Assembly (NCBI GenBank): GCA_019775845.1
Contig: JADQAV010000015.1
Span: forward strand, 558,001 to 622,000
Direction of reading: 5' to 3'
From: Myrmaecium sp. VS I D KN 1
Lineage: Eukaryota > Ascomycota > Dothideomycetes > Valsariales > Valsariaceae
DNA length: 64,000 nucleotides
This document shows positions 11,288-21,799 of the stretch, in pieces. The position numbers and the translations under genes are program-made. The notes beneath the pieces are model-generated. The model did not search any database. It was not told the origin of the DNA and was given only the letters and a program-made list of their open reading frames with translations. How positions within the stretch are numbered: position 1 is the stretch's first letter; every line of letters begins with the position of its first letter.

Positions 11288-11743
11288 AATTGTGATTTTG
11301 AGCAAGGACTCCGCAGGACTGATATTGAGTTTGGGTGAAGGGAGCCGTCGAGGGTGAGCACGAATATGGAGATGACGAGTTTGATAGTTTGTGGTTGGAG
11401 CAGGTGTACTGTATGTCGTCCAGGACTCCAGGCAAACAGATGTCGCGGAAGCTTGGCGGATGAAGCCGCTCTGGAGCTTGCGCCACAAGCGCCACAAGCG
11501 CCGCAGCAAGTCAAGCAACGCGCGCAATACTCCCAACGGGGTAATATGCACACTTTCGGACCTTGCACCGGCCGCGGATCCTAACAACATCTCCCTGGGC
11601 GACTCGTAATAGCCCTGGTCTTCCACCCTTCGCTGCCTCTAACTGCCTTTCGTCGTATCACCTGCGCGCTATCGCTTTTAACTTCCCAGGGCTGGGATAT
11701 CCCGCGCCAGATTGATCAACGCTCCCCTTCTTCGTAAAGCATC
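11288..11743. promoter_or_regulatory. Divergent promoter region PRE3 / BEM46-like
   Basis: A 456-bp spacer between divergent starts. It includes two tandem CGCCACAAG units at 11481-11498. I saw no exact proteasome element (GGTGGCAAA). Confidence 0.5.
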
Positions 11744-12836
11744 ATGTCAAACAACCTGATGGATACCTTGGTGGGTTATCTAAAGGTTCCGATGCTTACT
11801 GTCTCCGGTCTCTTCACTGTTTTCAGTGGGGCTCTATATTGGAAGCAAAAGTAAGTTCTTGTACATTGATTCAACGTCCTGCCTCGGCTTCTTCATAGCT
11901 AACATACTGTGTTAGCGAGATCATCTATCCCCGAAACCTCCCACCAGGAGCGCGAAGCGATGTACCACGGCCCCCACAGTTTGGAATTACGGATTATGAG
12001 GAATTGATGATTCCTACGCCGGACGGCGAATCCCTCAGCGCCTTTTTTATCCGTCCGGAGAACAAGGCGCTGGCACGCAACACTACCATCCTCATGTTTC
12101 ACGGAAACGCGGGGAACATCGGATACAGGCTTCCTATAGCTCGGGTTCTGGAGCAGGATATTGGCTGCAACGTTCTGATGCTGCAATACCGCGGATACGG
12201 GCTCTCCACCGGTACTCCAAACGAGAAAGGATTGATGATTGATGCCCAGACAGGATTGGACTACATTCGACAACGTGCGGAATTACGTGGGACAAAGATT
12301 GTGCTATATGGTCAGAGCTTAGGAGGAGCTGTCAGTATTGGCCTTGCTGCCAAGAACCATAAGCATGGTGACATTGCTGCCATAATCCTAGAGAACACCT
12401 TTCTGAGTATCAGAAAACTTATCCCAAGGTGCTTTGCTCTATGGAAAGGGATTGAATGATTCTGCTGACTTGAAAATAGCGCGTTCCCTCCTGCCCGCTA
12501 CCTCACCTCACTATGTCATCAAATCTGGCCCAGCGAAGAGGTTCTCCCACAAATCACGGATGTACCTATACTCTTCTTGAGTGGGCTTCAGGATGAGATT
12601 GTCCCGTGAGTCCTCTCTACTTGAGAACTGCTACTATGGTCCACACTCACATATACCACAGACCATCACATATGGCCACGCTCTACAACATTTGTAAATC
12701 CAAACACAAAGTCTGGAAAGAATTTCCGAACGGGAGCCACAACGATACAGTAGCCGAACCGCACTACTTTGAGTACATCAACCAATTTCTCTCAGGTTAC
12801 GTGTTTGAAAGCAAAAGAAAGAAGGAAGCAAACTGA
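11744..12836 (+). CDS. BEM46/ABHD13-like alpha/beta hydrolase
   Basis: Membrane-anchored serine hydrolase of the Bem46 family; the substrate is not known for the family. The model is join(11744..11850, 11916..12428, 12480..12605, 12662..12836), 306 residues, four exons with 51-65 bp GT..AG introns and consistent phases. Residues about 13-32 form one hydrophobic N-terminal segment, a likely signal anchor. Family signatures follow: IIYPRNLPPGAR, the oxyanion-side motif MFHGNAGNIGYR, and LQYRGYGLSTGTPNEKG. The nucleophile elbow is GQSLGG (about 166-171). The acid is in LSGLQDEIVP and the catalytic His in FPNGSHNDT, which the last exon supplies. Length fits the family (about 300). The C-terminus is basic (ESKRKKEAN). 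Confidence 0.92.
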
Positions 12837-13493
12837 AGCAGTTTTTCTCGAGCGCGCGAAACACGCTATATCAGACATGGTGCCAGACCATCTGTCACTC
12901 CTGGCCGTCTGAATATCGAAGCATGAGCAGACTGCTCGGAGGAAGCAGGTTTAGCTTCCTCCTGGCACCGCGCATGTAGCTGCTCCCACCTGGAGCTGGT
13001 CTGGCGATGAGTCGCCTCTCAAGTGCGAGTACGACCCACAGCCTGTGCCAGGAGATTTATAGAAGCAAGCATACTTAGTCTGAGCAGCTGGTGTAAAACC
13101 TTTGATTTAGAGGACGTATGTTGAAAGTACCAGAGCAAGGGCGATAGGGCTGGAAGTAGAGTCTGGCCAGCTTCCGAGCTCGATGAACGGACTCCGCGGG
13201 CCTAAAGGATATCGTCCTAGCTTGCCTTAAAAACCGAGAAACCGACTTCACAGCTGGACATCAGAGTCTCATCTCCTGATTAGGCCTTTTTTTGTGCATC
13301 ATCGCACTACCAACTTTAATGTAGCCATCTCATATTGGTCGCAAACTTGTCATGGTCTCGTAAAGGGCGCTACCATAGCAAAACGAGGCTGAGTTCAGAG
13401 CCTCTCGTTGAAGGGCTCAGTAATTCAGTAATTGATACTTCCCCATGTTTTCCGCCTTTCCGACGGTAGCCAGTGATCCTTCTTCACGTACCT
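12837..13493. other. Convergent intergenic spacer rich in hairpins
   Basis: These 657 bp separate the stops of the BEM46-like gene and the coiled-coil gene. There is no supported coding frame. The left third has an unusual density of perfect inverted repeats (described separately), and a run of seven T lies at 13287-13293. Confidence 0.5.
12874..13016. ncRNA. Candidate structured RNA (hairpin cluster)
   Basis: Several stems can be read directly. GACA-TGGT pairs with ACCA-tc-TGTC (12874-12896). GAGCA/TGCTC is at 12925-12937. A perfect 9-bp GGAGGAAGC/GCTTCCTCC with a 7-nt loop is at 12938-12962. GCTCC/GGAGC is at 12982-12996, and GGCGA-TGAG-TCGCC at 13003-13016. An alternative long-range stem GGTGCCAG (12879-12886) with CTGGCACC (12962-12969) would close the middle part. 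A T7 run, a possible Pol III stop, lies about 270 bp downstream. I recognise no snRNA, snoRNA, SRP, RNase P or MRP signature. It may instead be 3' UTR structure of the BEM46-like gene or cruciform DNA. The strand is unknown. Confidence 0.25.
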
Positions 13494-14167
13494 TCAAGGG
13501 GTGTTGTCTTGCTCTTCCGGATTTCCTTCTCTAATTTCTAGCGTTGCGTTCTCGCATTGCTCCACGAAGTCTTTCAGCAGTGCGGTATATTCTGTGTCTA
13601 GATCATTTGCAATGCGTTGCGCTTCGAAGTCGAGCTGCTCTTTCTGCAGTAGACAGGATGAGAGGGACTTGAGCAGTAGACAGCGCGCTTTGCGGCTGGC
13701 GATGAACAGAGCGCATCGTTAGATCGGCCTATCTGGTCAGAAACTCAGATTCTACTCACGCGTCTTCGTTCCATGTCTCGAAGGATTCGTCGATGAAGCC
13801 AATTTGTTTGGACATCTCGCGTTCAAAGTCATCGGCCACGCGTTTGCGCTTCTTGGTCGTACGGGAACGAAACTGGGATCGAGGAGGGGAGCGTCAGCGC
13901 GCATGGCTACGAAGCACCGAGAGCTTCTTGACTATTGGGACTTACATTCTCGAGACTTGCCGATATGTCAAATTCGGGATCGTCCTCACTTTCGGATGCC
14001 CTTCCGCCTTTGACGGAAACCTGGTTGGCTGGGTTCTTTTTCTTCGCTGTATTCTCTGTGGACTGAAAGTGACGGGCTTGCTTGCTGTCTGATTTACTCA
14101 TCTTGCTGGCTGAAGCAGAACCTGGGGCGGCAGTGACACTTGTCACAGAAGACTTTAACTTAGGCAT
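13494..14167 (-). CDS. Small coiled-coil, nuclear-type protein of unknown function
   Basis: I do not recognise this family. The model is complement(join(13494..13695, 13760..13872, 13946..14167)), 178 residues, three exons with 73- and 64-bp GT..AG introns and matching phases. The N-terminal 75 residues are Ser/Lys/Ala-rich and end in an acidic ESEDDPEFDISASLEN. A basic patch RTTKKRKR (likely nuclear signal) follows. The remaining roughly 95 residues are predicted helical: DDFEREMSKQIGFIDESFE and KEQLDFEAQRIANDLDTEY have hydrophobic spacing typical of a coiled coil. The architecture (disordered, basic, then a short coiled coil) resembles small chromosome-associated proteins, but that is only an inference. 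It shares a 293-bp divergent promoter with PXR1. Confidence 0.75.
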
Positions 14168-14460
14168 ATTTCCTTCTCATGGCACTTAGAGAACAATCTA
14201 TCCGAATTGTTTTGAGGGTACGCCCTTGGGGTTGTTTCACTCAAGCAGTGCGGTTGGGTAGGGCGACATACTGTTAGGCCTCAGGCAACGGTATCAGCCT
14301 TAGCGGACGCCAAGTCCTGCGGCAAGACCCTGCTCCCCGCAAAGCCCAGACCATGTTCTCGCAAAAAGTTCCATAAGTCGCTCTTCCGCTCCCAAGCGCT
14401 ACCCTGCTCAGACCGCACCGCTCGCCTGGATCGATATTGGATCGCATACAGGTTCCAGTC
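14168..14460. promoter_or_regulatory. Divergent promoter region, coiled-coil gene / PXR1
   Basis: 293 bp between two divergent ATGs. No specific element was identified. Confidence 0.5.
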
Positions 14461-15688
14461 ATGGGTCTTGCCGGTCCGAAGAAGTGAGTTCTCTCATCTC
14501 TTTTCCTATCCGCAGATGCTGATACCACTCTCCTTTCTAGCCGAGTGAAACTCTCAAAAGATCCAAACAACACGCAATGGTCCAATGACACGGAGCGCTT
14601 CGGGCGGCGTATGCTCGAAAAGCAAGGCTGGAAGCCTGGTACTTACCTAGGCGCTCGCGATGCCGCACACCAGGACCACTACTCCGCAGCCTCCTCGTCG
14701 CACATTCGTGTCCTCCTCAAGGACGACAACCTTGGTCTGGGCGCAAAAAGAGGTGCTGAGACGGCGGAGAAATTCGGCCTGAACCTGTTCGAGAACCTGT
14801 TGGGTAGATTGAACGGCAAGGGCGAGGCGGAACTGAAGAAGGAGGAAGATCGCCAACGGGACGTGGGGTTGAAGCAATTCGTTACGAGGAGATGGGGAAC
14901 TGTCACTTTTGTGTCGGGCGGTTACTTGGTGGGAGACAAGATGGAGGACCTGGTGAAAAACCCCGCAGGAGTGGATTGTGCTTCGAAGGTGAAGGCTGCA
15001 CCGGCGGATGCGAAAGCGGTGGAGGATAGCCGTGAAGTGAGCGTAGAAGGCAAGAGGATGAAGAGGAAGAGACGAGACGAGGAAAGTGAAGGGAGTGGTG
15101 GTACGGAGGAGGCGCCGCCGAAGTTGAAACGCAAGAAGAGCGAAGTCGACCTGCGTTCAACCGCGGAGAAGGAAGGGTCATCTCAGTACAAGAAGGATAA
15201 GAAAGACAAAAAGAAGAGGCGTAAGGATAGAGAGGTTGAAGCCTCACCCGCGGCGGAGAAGAGCTCTAGCAAGTCTTCGACGGAGCCTTCGGACGAGAAA
15301 GCTGAGAGGAAGCGCCGGAAAGCGGAAAAGAAGGCTCGCAAAGAGGCGAAGAAGCTGAAAAAAGAGAAACGGAAGGCGGAAAAGAAAGCAAAGAAATCGA
15401 AGGGATCGGACAAGGACGACAGTTCATCTTCGTCCGAAGACGAGTCCGAGCAGCCTTCGTCGGGTACCGGCACTTCAACACCTGCTACGGGCATCATTAC
15501 GCCTCTCAACTTCTCCGGAGGTCGCCTTGCTGTCCGACAACGCTATATAAGGCAGAAGAAGCTGGCGTCTGCGGACGCCAAGGCATTGGCCGAGGTAAGA
15601 TATATAACCTTCCCGTTGATACGTTGTAAGACGCGCACGATACTGACATTCTTCTTGTTAGATCTTCATGATCAAGTCACAGGCATAG
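14461..15688 (+). CDS. PXR1: G-patch protein PXR1 (PINX1 homologue)
   Basis: Nucleolar G-patch protein; yeast Pxr1/Gno1 acts in rRNA and snoRNA maturation with the helicase Prp43 and can inhibit telomerase. The model is join(14461..14483, 14541..15594, 15662..15688), 367 residues, with 57- and 67-bp introns. The start MGLAGPKNRVKLSKDPNN matches the conserved PXR1 N-terminus and is split by the first intron after 23 nt. The G-patch runs over about residues 25-80 (FGRRMLEKQGWKPGTYLGA, then HIRVLLKDDNLGLGAKRG). Next comes FENLLGRLNGK, then a long Lys/Glu/Ser-rich tail (KKDKKKRRK, KAEKKARKEAKKLKKEKR) and an acidic Ser block. Near the end is a conserved-looking PLNFSGGRLAVRQRYIRQKK, and the last exon adds IFMIKSQA. 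The tail composition fits nucleolar location. Confidence 0.93.
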
Positions 15689-16494
15689 TAAAACTCCCAC
15701 GTCTATACCCTCATCTGTAAGATGCTTTCAAGTTTCCTGGAGTCTTCATTGGTTTAAATGATCAGCAAAAGTTAGATCCATGGCGTTGTGCGTGAGCTTT
15801 TAGCTGGATTTCCTGTACTCTCCGTCTTGCATTTGATACTCTTTATCTGAGGCCAACCATATGGAAATAGAATAATAGAAGGAGGGAGAAGAATAATGGT
15901 GCAGCACGGAGGCCATTCATCTTTAAGCCATCCCTTCCAGCTATCTACTATTTCTATCCTACAAAGACGTCAAAACAGACGAAGCCTCCTATCTTATAGA
16001 TATGAGAAAAGAAGTAGAGAAAGAGGTCTGCGTACTGTCTAGCAAGCGAATGACCAATGGAAACAGCAAAAAGCTTCCAATAGTTGACGGAAAAGAGAAG
16101 AAGTAGGCCTTGCTTTTTTTCCGGGAGACAGAAAAAGAAGTCCATCACTCCACGCCGAAGCTCCCCTTCACCCTGTTCGGTAATATGGAAGGCCTTGCAC
16201 AAGTTACCACGCCAAAACCGTCGAAGCAGCACCCTAACACCAGCCACTGCGCCTCCTCAAGCCACCAATTGAGGAAAAAGCACGACAAACGGAAAAGTCC
16301 AAAACAGTTGATGCGCACAGTTCCCATTCCCTTTCGATGCAAGTAGTGGTATTTGTTCCCCCGAGTTCCTATGCATGGTGCTAGACGGAAAAAAAGAAAA
16401 GAAAAAAAATAGAGAGAGGAGCACTGAGGTGATCGATAATAAACCAGTGAACAAACGTGAGATGCCGGTTGAGAGACTAAAGAAATCTGCTGAC
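15689..16494. other. Convergent intergenic spacer PXR1 / SET1
   Basis: 806 bp between two stops, A/T-rich in places with homopurine runs. No coding frame or RNA gene was recognised; both 3' UTRs are expected here. Confidence 0.5.
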
Positions 16495-19400
16495 TCAGTT
16501 CAGGAAGCCCTTGCAGCCGACAGAACCGCACAGACATGGTATACGATCGTCTGAGTTGATCTCTCGTTCGAATTTGTAATCGTAGGTGAGTTCCTCAGCT
16601 GGGAAGCAAAGGTTAGCACGTCTCACAGTTGTAGCGTGGTATGTCCGGAGTGCCGGAGCTACCCAGATGTTACTCACATTGTTTTATGTCCCTCAACGCG
16701 TAGATGACGATTCTTTTCGTCCCATCTACTTTGATGATCTTCGCGGTACAATTCGGAGTGCAGCTATGGTTGATGAATCTTGCAATGCCACCTTTCTTCG
16801 TCGCATCGATGACCGTATCCTCATCGATACGGAAAAGGTAAGAGGATCCAATACCCTGGCGTTGATATGTGACTTCGCGCAGGTCTGCAACACGTTGTCG
16901 TACCTTTTCGCCAACGTACTCGATGATCATATCATTGGCTGCGATATTCTCTTCCGCATACAGACCCCAGTTGTGGATAGCGGAACGGTCGAATTTGACC
17001 AGCTTCTTGCGTTTCTTGAGCTGGTTGAAACGAATCGCGTCGCCCTCCGCGGAGTTGACCAAGCTCGCTTTCTGCGTGTTTATGTCGTTGACCAGCCGGC
17101 GATTGTTCGCACGATTCGAGCGCGACGATGATGTTGAAACAATTTTGGCAGTTTTCTCCAGCTTTGCAGCTTCCGCAGCAGCGGCAGGGTTGAGCTTTGC
17201 CTTAGCTTCGCGCTCCTCACGTTCTTTTTGCACTCGAATACGGTGAGGGAGATATTTGGACTTTTCAGACTCAAGAATCTTGCCAACCCCTTGGGTCCGA
17301 GCGCAACCGGTAGAGTTTGGAACGTAATAGCCTTCAATCTTGGCCTCTGTTCGTACGATACCTTGAACTCCACCGTTGTTAAGGGTTTTGATCTCCTTTT
17401 GCTTGTAGGCCCATATATTGGCATCTCCAATTTTTGCAATTGGAGTATTCTGAGAAGCCGTTCGGAGGTACTTGAGGTCTTCATTATCTTTGAGGAGATG
17501 CTGCCATCCGTCGATATCGAGAAGCACCTCCATATCATCTTCAACTGTCCGACGGGGTCTGTCGTCAGAAACACCCCATTCCACCTCAGCACGTTCGTCG
17601 CTGGGCGTAGACTCCTTGACGTAGTCCCCTTCGGCCTCTTTGATCGCAGGCGACTCTACTTCTTCGGACAAAAGCTGTTCAGCAGCAGCCTTGGCCTTGA
17701 GAGCTTCCCGTTCCTCGAAGATCTGTTTCTTAGATTTACGCTTCGTCTTGACTCCCTGCTTCTTCTTCGCGAGTTGCTTCGCAGCCGCCTCTTCAGGCTC
17801 GATGGTTTCGACAACCGATGGTGCGTCCTCCATCGAGACATCGGCAGGGAACCGAGACTCGCCTACTAGAGAGTCCTCCGTTTTGCCAAAGACTTCATCG
17901 GCATCCTGCGCGAGCTCACGGAAGCGCAAGGCTCGCTTCATTACAATATCGGCCTTCTTCCATATCGGAGAAGATTTAGGTAATACTGCAAGAACCTGCT
18001 CAAGCTCTTGTTCAGCCATGAGCTCAGGATCCTTGTCTATCAGATGTGCAAGCAGCCTCCTGCCGGCAGCATCGTCTAAGGCCTGGTCCTCGTCATCCCA
18101 ACCGAATTCGAGCTTACGGCGCTTCGATCTGTGCATCCGAGCAGCATCGTCTTCCAGGTCAAACTCAGTTACGGATGTACTGCGGCTTATAGGTCTACTC
18201 TCCTGATCCTCGGTATCCCTTGTAAGATGGCTTCGTTTCTCGTCATCCTCACTGTCCTCCTCCTCATCATAATAGCCAACCATCTGTCGGTGGAGACCGC
18301 GAATGACATTAGGCCGCTTTTGCGGTGCTCTAGCACGCCTCTCATCTTCAAAAGCATTGCGGGGCTTCGGAAGACTGCGGACACGTAGCAAGTTGCGGTC
18401 ATGAGCATTAAGCTTCTTCAAGGATTTGTGGAAACCCCCCCGGTATTTGGAGGATCTCGCAAACGGAGAATCGATCCCACGAGAAAGCAAGGCAGCCGGC
18501 TGAACGGGTGTATGGCTGGAGGGGTCGGGGATGTTGAATTTCCGTCTCTTTTCAACCAGTCGCTCAGGGTCCATGAGATCGTAAAGAGCAGGTGCTGCTA
18601 TTCGCTGTTTTATGTCGTTGATCAATCTTTCCCGAAGATCGATGCGTAGTTGATCCATCGCAGCACGCACAGGATCCAAATCCTCCGCTCGCTGCTGCTT
18701 CTCGTACTCCCAATCCGCCTGTTCTTCTTTTCGAAACCTCTCTTCCTGAGCTCGTTTTTGTTGCTCTGCCTGCACTCTTTCGGGACTAGGGCTCCGCTCA
18801 TAGTTTGGATTTCCGAATTGCTGACATTCCATCTGCATCACGTACGTAAAGAGGAGTCTCCCATTGCACTCACGATAGCACCGCACAGCTTCTTCCTCGC
18901 CTCGTTTTGAGTCCTCGAAAATAATAAAGTAGCCTGTTCGGTCGACACGCACCTCTTCCCAGTGGTACGCCTTCATGCGCTTCTGCAAGTGTACAATAGT
19001 AGTACCAAGAACGGGAACATACCGGTGCGCGATGAAGATGTAGGGCTTACGCTTAATCCGGGGAAGTATTGGCTCCATCTCAACCAGAGCATGCGCCGCT
19101 GGCCTTGGTGGCGGCCCCAACTTAGGGCCTGTAGGCGGTGGACGTCCTGAAGGGCCTTTCGGTGCATCAGGAGGAGGGCCTGGTGTAGCACTTGCACTCG
19201 TAACTGCTGCCGGGGATTGCATTTGATTCGCCGGGGCAGCAATCCTTTGGTATTTCTCCTCCTCTTTTTGCCGCTTTTTGAGTATTGCTTCTTTGTAACG
19301 GCGACATTTACGTCCTTCGCGATCCCGTTCCACCTTGACAGTCTGCTGACCGATGCGCTGCCCATTAGCCTCTACCTCAGCACGCTTTGCAGAAGCAGCC

Positions 19401-20530
19401 GCAGGTATAGGGGTGCCACGGAGAGGTCGGCTATCGCGATAACGGATCAAGCATACGCCAATGTAGCTCCCAGTGCTAGGGTCCGTCATATTCTCAAACT
19501 TAAAGATGTCACCATAGCCGCTGAAGTACGCACGCAGCTGCGACTCTGGAATCAGAGGATCGAAGCCAGTAACAACGATTTGTTCTGGTGGTCCCGGTCC
19601 AATAGAAGTTTTCGGGTCGAATTTGTACGGCTGGACCATGAGGGGTGCAACGCACACCGTCGTCTTGGCCGGCAGGCTATTGGGAGTTTTTATCACATAG
19701 CCTCCGGCAGTGTAGCCGGCTATGGCTAGACGAGGATCGGGGGGAGGCGAAGGCTCGCCCTGCAAAACAAGTAGTCAGCCAACAGGTCATCCTGAGTAGA
19801 ACAAGCGCCTTGCGCCGCTGTTCAAATCCAATAAGTAAGAACATCTCAGACGTACCTGTTCACCGAACCACTTGTATCGCGGGGGGCATTCCTTCGCCTT
19901 CGCCCGTTTCTCATGCGCCTGGATTGTAGGGTCGAGCTCAGGGTCGTAGTATAGCTTTCTTCCCTTAGGCTCGCCAGGACCTGGCCGAGCCTGTAGGCGG
20001 GGCTCGGGTGGAGTTTGCGCTGGTGTCATTGTATTAGATATATCTGGGGCATACGTATGATCGGGAGGCGCGTTCAGGTAACGGGCAGTCGACGGTCGAA
20101 GGGCTTGTTCGTCCGAGACCTTGGTAGCAAAGGGACTTGACGCTTTACCGGGAGAAGAATCGGTGTTGGTTATTGGCGTCAGCGTTGATACGGAAACACC
20201 AGGGTAGGAGGACGCGGTAATGTTATTGCTGAGCAGCGAAGAGCTGGCGCTATTGAGGGATCCTGCTGAACCAACTCCGTTCAATGTATCTTCGGGTTCG
20301 CCGCGTGTAGCGTCATCTTCCTCCTGGGGTGTTATGATGTTGTGCTTAGCTCCGTAGACGTTGTCCGCCCCGTTCGCGCGACGAGCGGAAGCAGCGGACG
20401 TTGATGAAGATGCGGCGACAGCGACAGGCAAATCACGCTCTCCCCGAGCAGCTTGCTTCCTTTTTCTCTCCAGCACTGATGGTGCATTGGGGAAGAAGTC
20501 GGCGAAGCTGCCAGATGGAGCGCGCGACAT
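16495..20530 (-). CDS. SET1: Histone H3 lysine-4 methyltransferase SET1 (COMPASS)
   Basis: Catalytic subunit of COMPASS, which mono-, di- and trimethylates H3K4. The model is complement(join(16495..16598, 16678..19759, 19856..20530)), 1286 residues, with 79- and 96-bp introns in phase. The first 225 residues are Ser/Thr-rich and disordered. An RRM ([15 protein letters not shown]..., about 283-370) and a second RRM-like region ([16 protein letters not shown]...) follow, then acidic/basic linkers. The N-SET region before the catalytic domain includes [18 protein letters not shown] and [14 protein letters not shown]. The SET domain (about 1147-1270) shows [28 protein letters not shown], and ELTYDYKFE, the last split by the 3' intron. 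The post-SET cysteines are in [13 protein letters not shown] at the C-terminus. All hallmark residues look intact. It converges on PXR1. Confidence 0.96.
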
Positions 20531-21799
20531 AATATGCTGAACCGAGTCTACCTGTCTTTGCCCTCCCAGCGCACCGTCATCTCGGTTCTAGAAGCTCGAA
20601 CGGAGGCGGAGAATCTCTGCTTTGGCGTGTTGTGATGGGGTAAGTGTGATGTATGCGGTGTCAAACGCGCTGTGGTGGGGAGGACGAAGCGGCAACGGAG
20701 TCGGCGCACAAGAGAAGTAGGGGAATGCCGAAGGAAAGAAGCGATGAAGATTGTATGATCCCGCTGTAACGCCTCCAACAGTATTGAGGAAGATGCAAGG
20801 TGGACGGCGGAGATGGGCGATCAAAGGGAGTCGAGCATTCCATTGAGGTTTACGCCAAGTTGGAACGGTCAAACTTCGAGCCCGGCCGTGCTTATTCCAC
20901 TCTTCTCATTGCCTCCGTGCCAACCACCTCACAACAACACCTGCTCACCACGACCGCACTATGCTGCTATCACTATGTTGATCCGTCAACTTCGGTCGCG
21001 TCGATGCAGCGACAAAGATGGAACCCTTCTCTTTTCATGTATCTCCTCTGCGCTCAGTCTCAGCCAGCCTGCATCCGGGAACTCTGCACGTGCATCCTCC
21101 GCAGCGACAATTAATGAAGCCAACTTCGCATACGGCATTGCAAGCTTGTAATTCCGCGTTGCGGGCTCTTCCCACAGCTTCCAGTTCGCTGTCTAAATGT
21201 TTAATGTGTGTTTGGTGTTCGGCATTACTTCCTTTACGTTCAGGTCGCTTGTGCGGGGTGCACTAGGAGTATCTACGGAGGAGTACTCCTATACACTGAC
21301 AACAAATGCAGCCATCTACCTTCTGATAACGCTTTCCCAACGAGCAAGCCAGTGACAACTGCCCTAGGGCCTCTCACTTGCTATGCATACTCGAATAATC
21401 CTCCGCAAATCCCGCGCGTGGGTCGACTATATCTCAATAGTGTACTGGGGCTAGAGAGGGTTGATAAAAGCTACTAGTATGATGTCTGGAGGCATGGTCA
21501 CATCAATAGGCCTAGTCCATTGAGGATTCAGGAAAAATTGGATTTCATGATCAGGTTTGCAGAGCTTTGCTTGGAGGATTTTGTTGCAATCTGCAGATTG
21601 GGTCTGTTTGGTTAAGCTGCGTTGTTTCGACCAAAGTACCCTGACCTAACATCCCTCCGTGCATCTACAGTCTTTCGGCTTGTGAAAGTGAAAGTCCTCT
21701 CTCTATAGAAAACCCCGCGGAGGGGCTGCTGCTATCGACCATTACAATTCCTCTGGCAATTATCCGCCTTGACTCGGGCTCGTGTAGTTGGCCCCCGTG
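20531..21799. other. Region upstream of SET1 and downstream of the UBX gene
   Basis: 1.27 kb on the promoter side of SET1; the UBX gene ends at its right edge. Short open frames here have no domain or consistent codon bias. Nothing further was recognised. Confidence 0.5.

Noticed and set aside
12990-13096. Possible box C/D snoRNA (GCGATGA ... CTGA with AGCTG/CAGCT ends)
   Set aside because: The C box is imperfect, the terminal stem is too far from it, and the GGCGA-TGAG-TCGCC hairpin would hide the C box.
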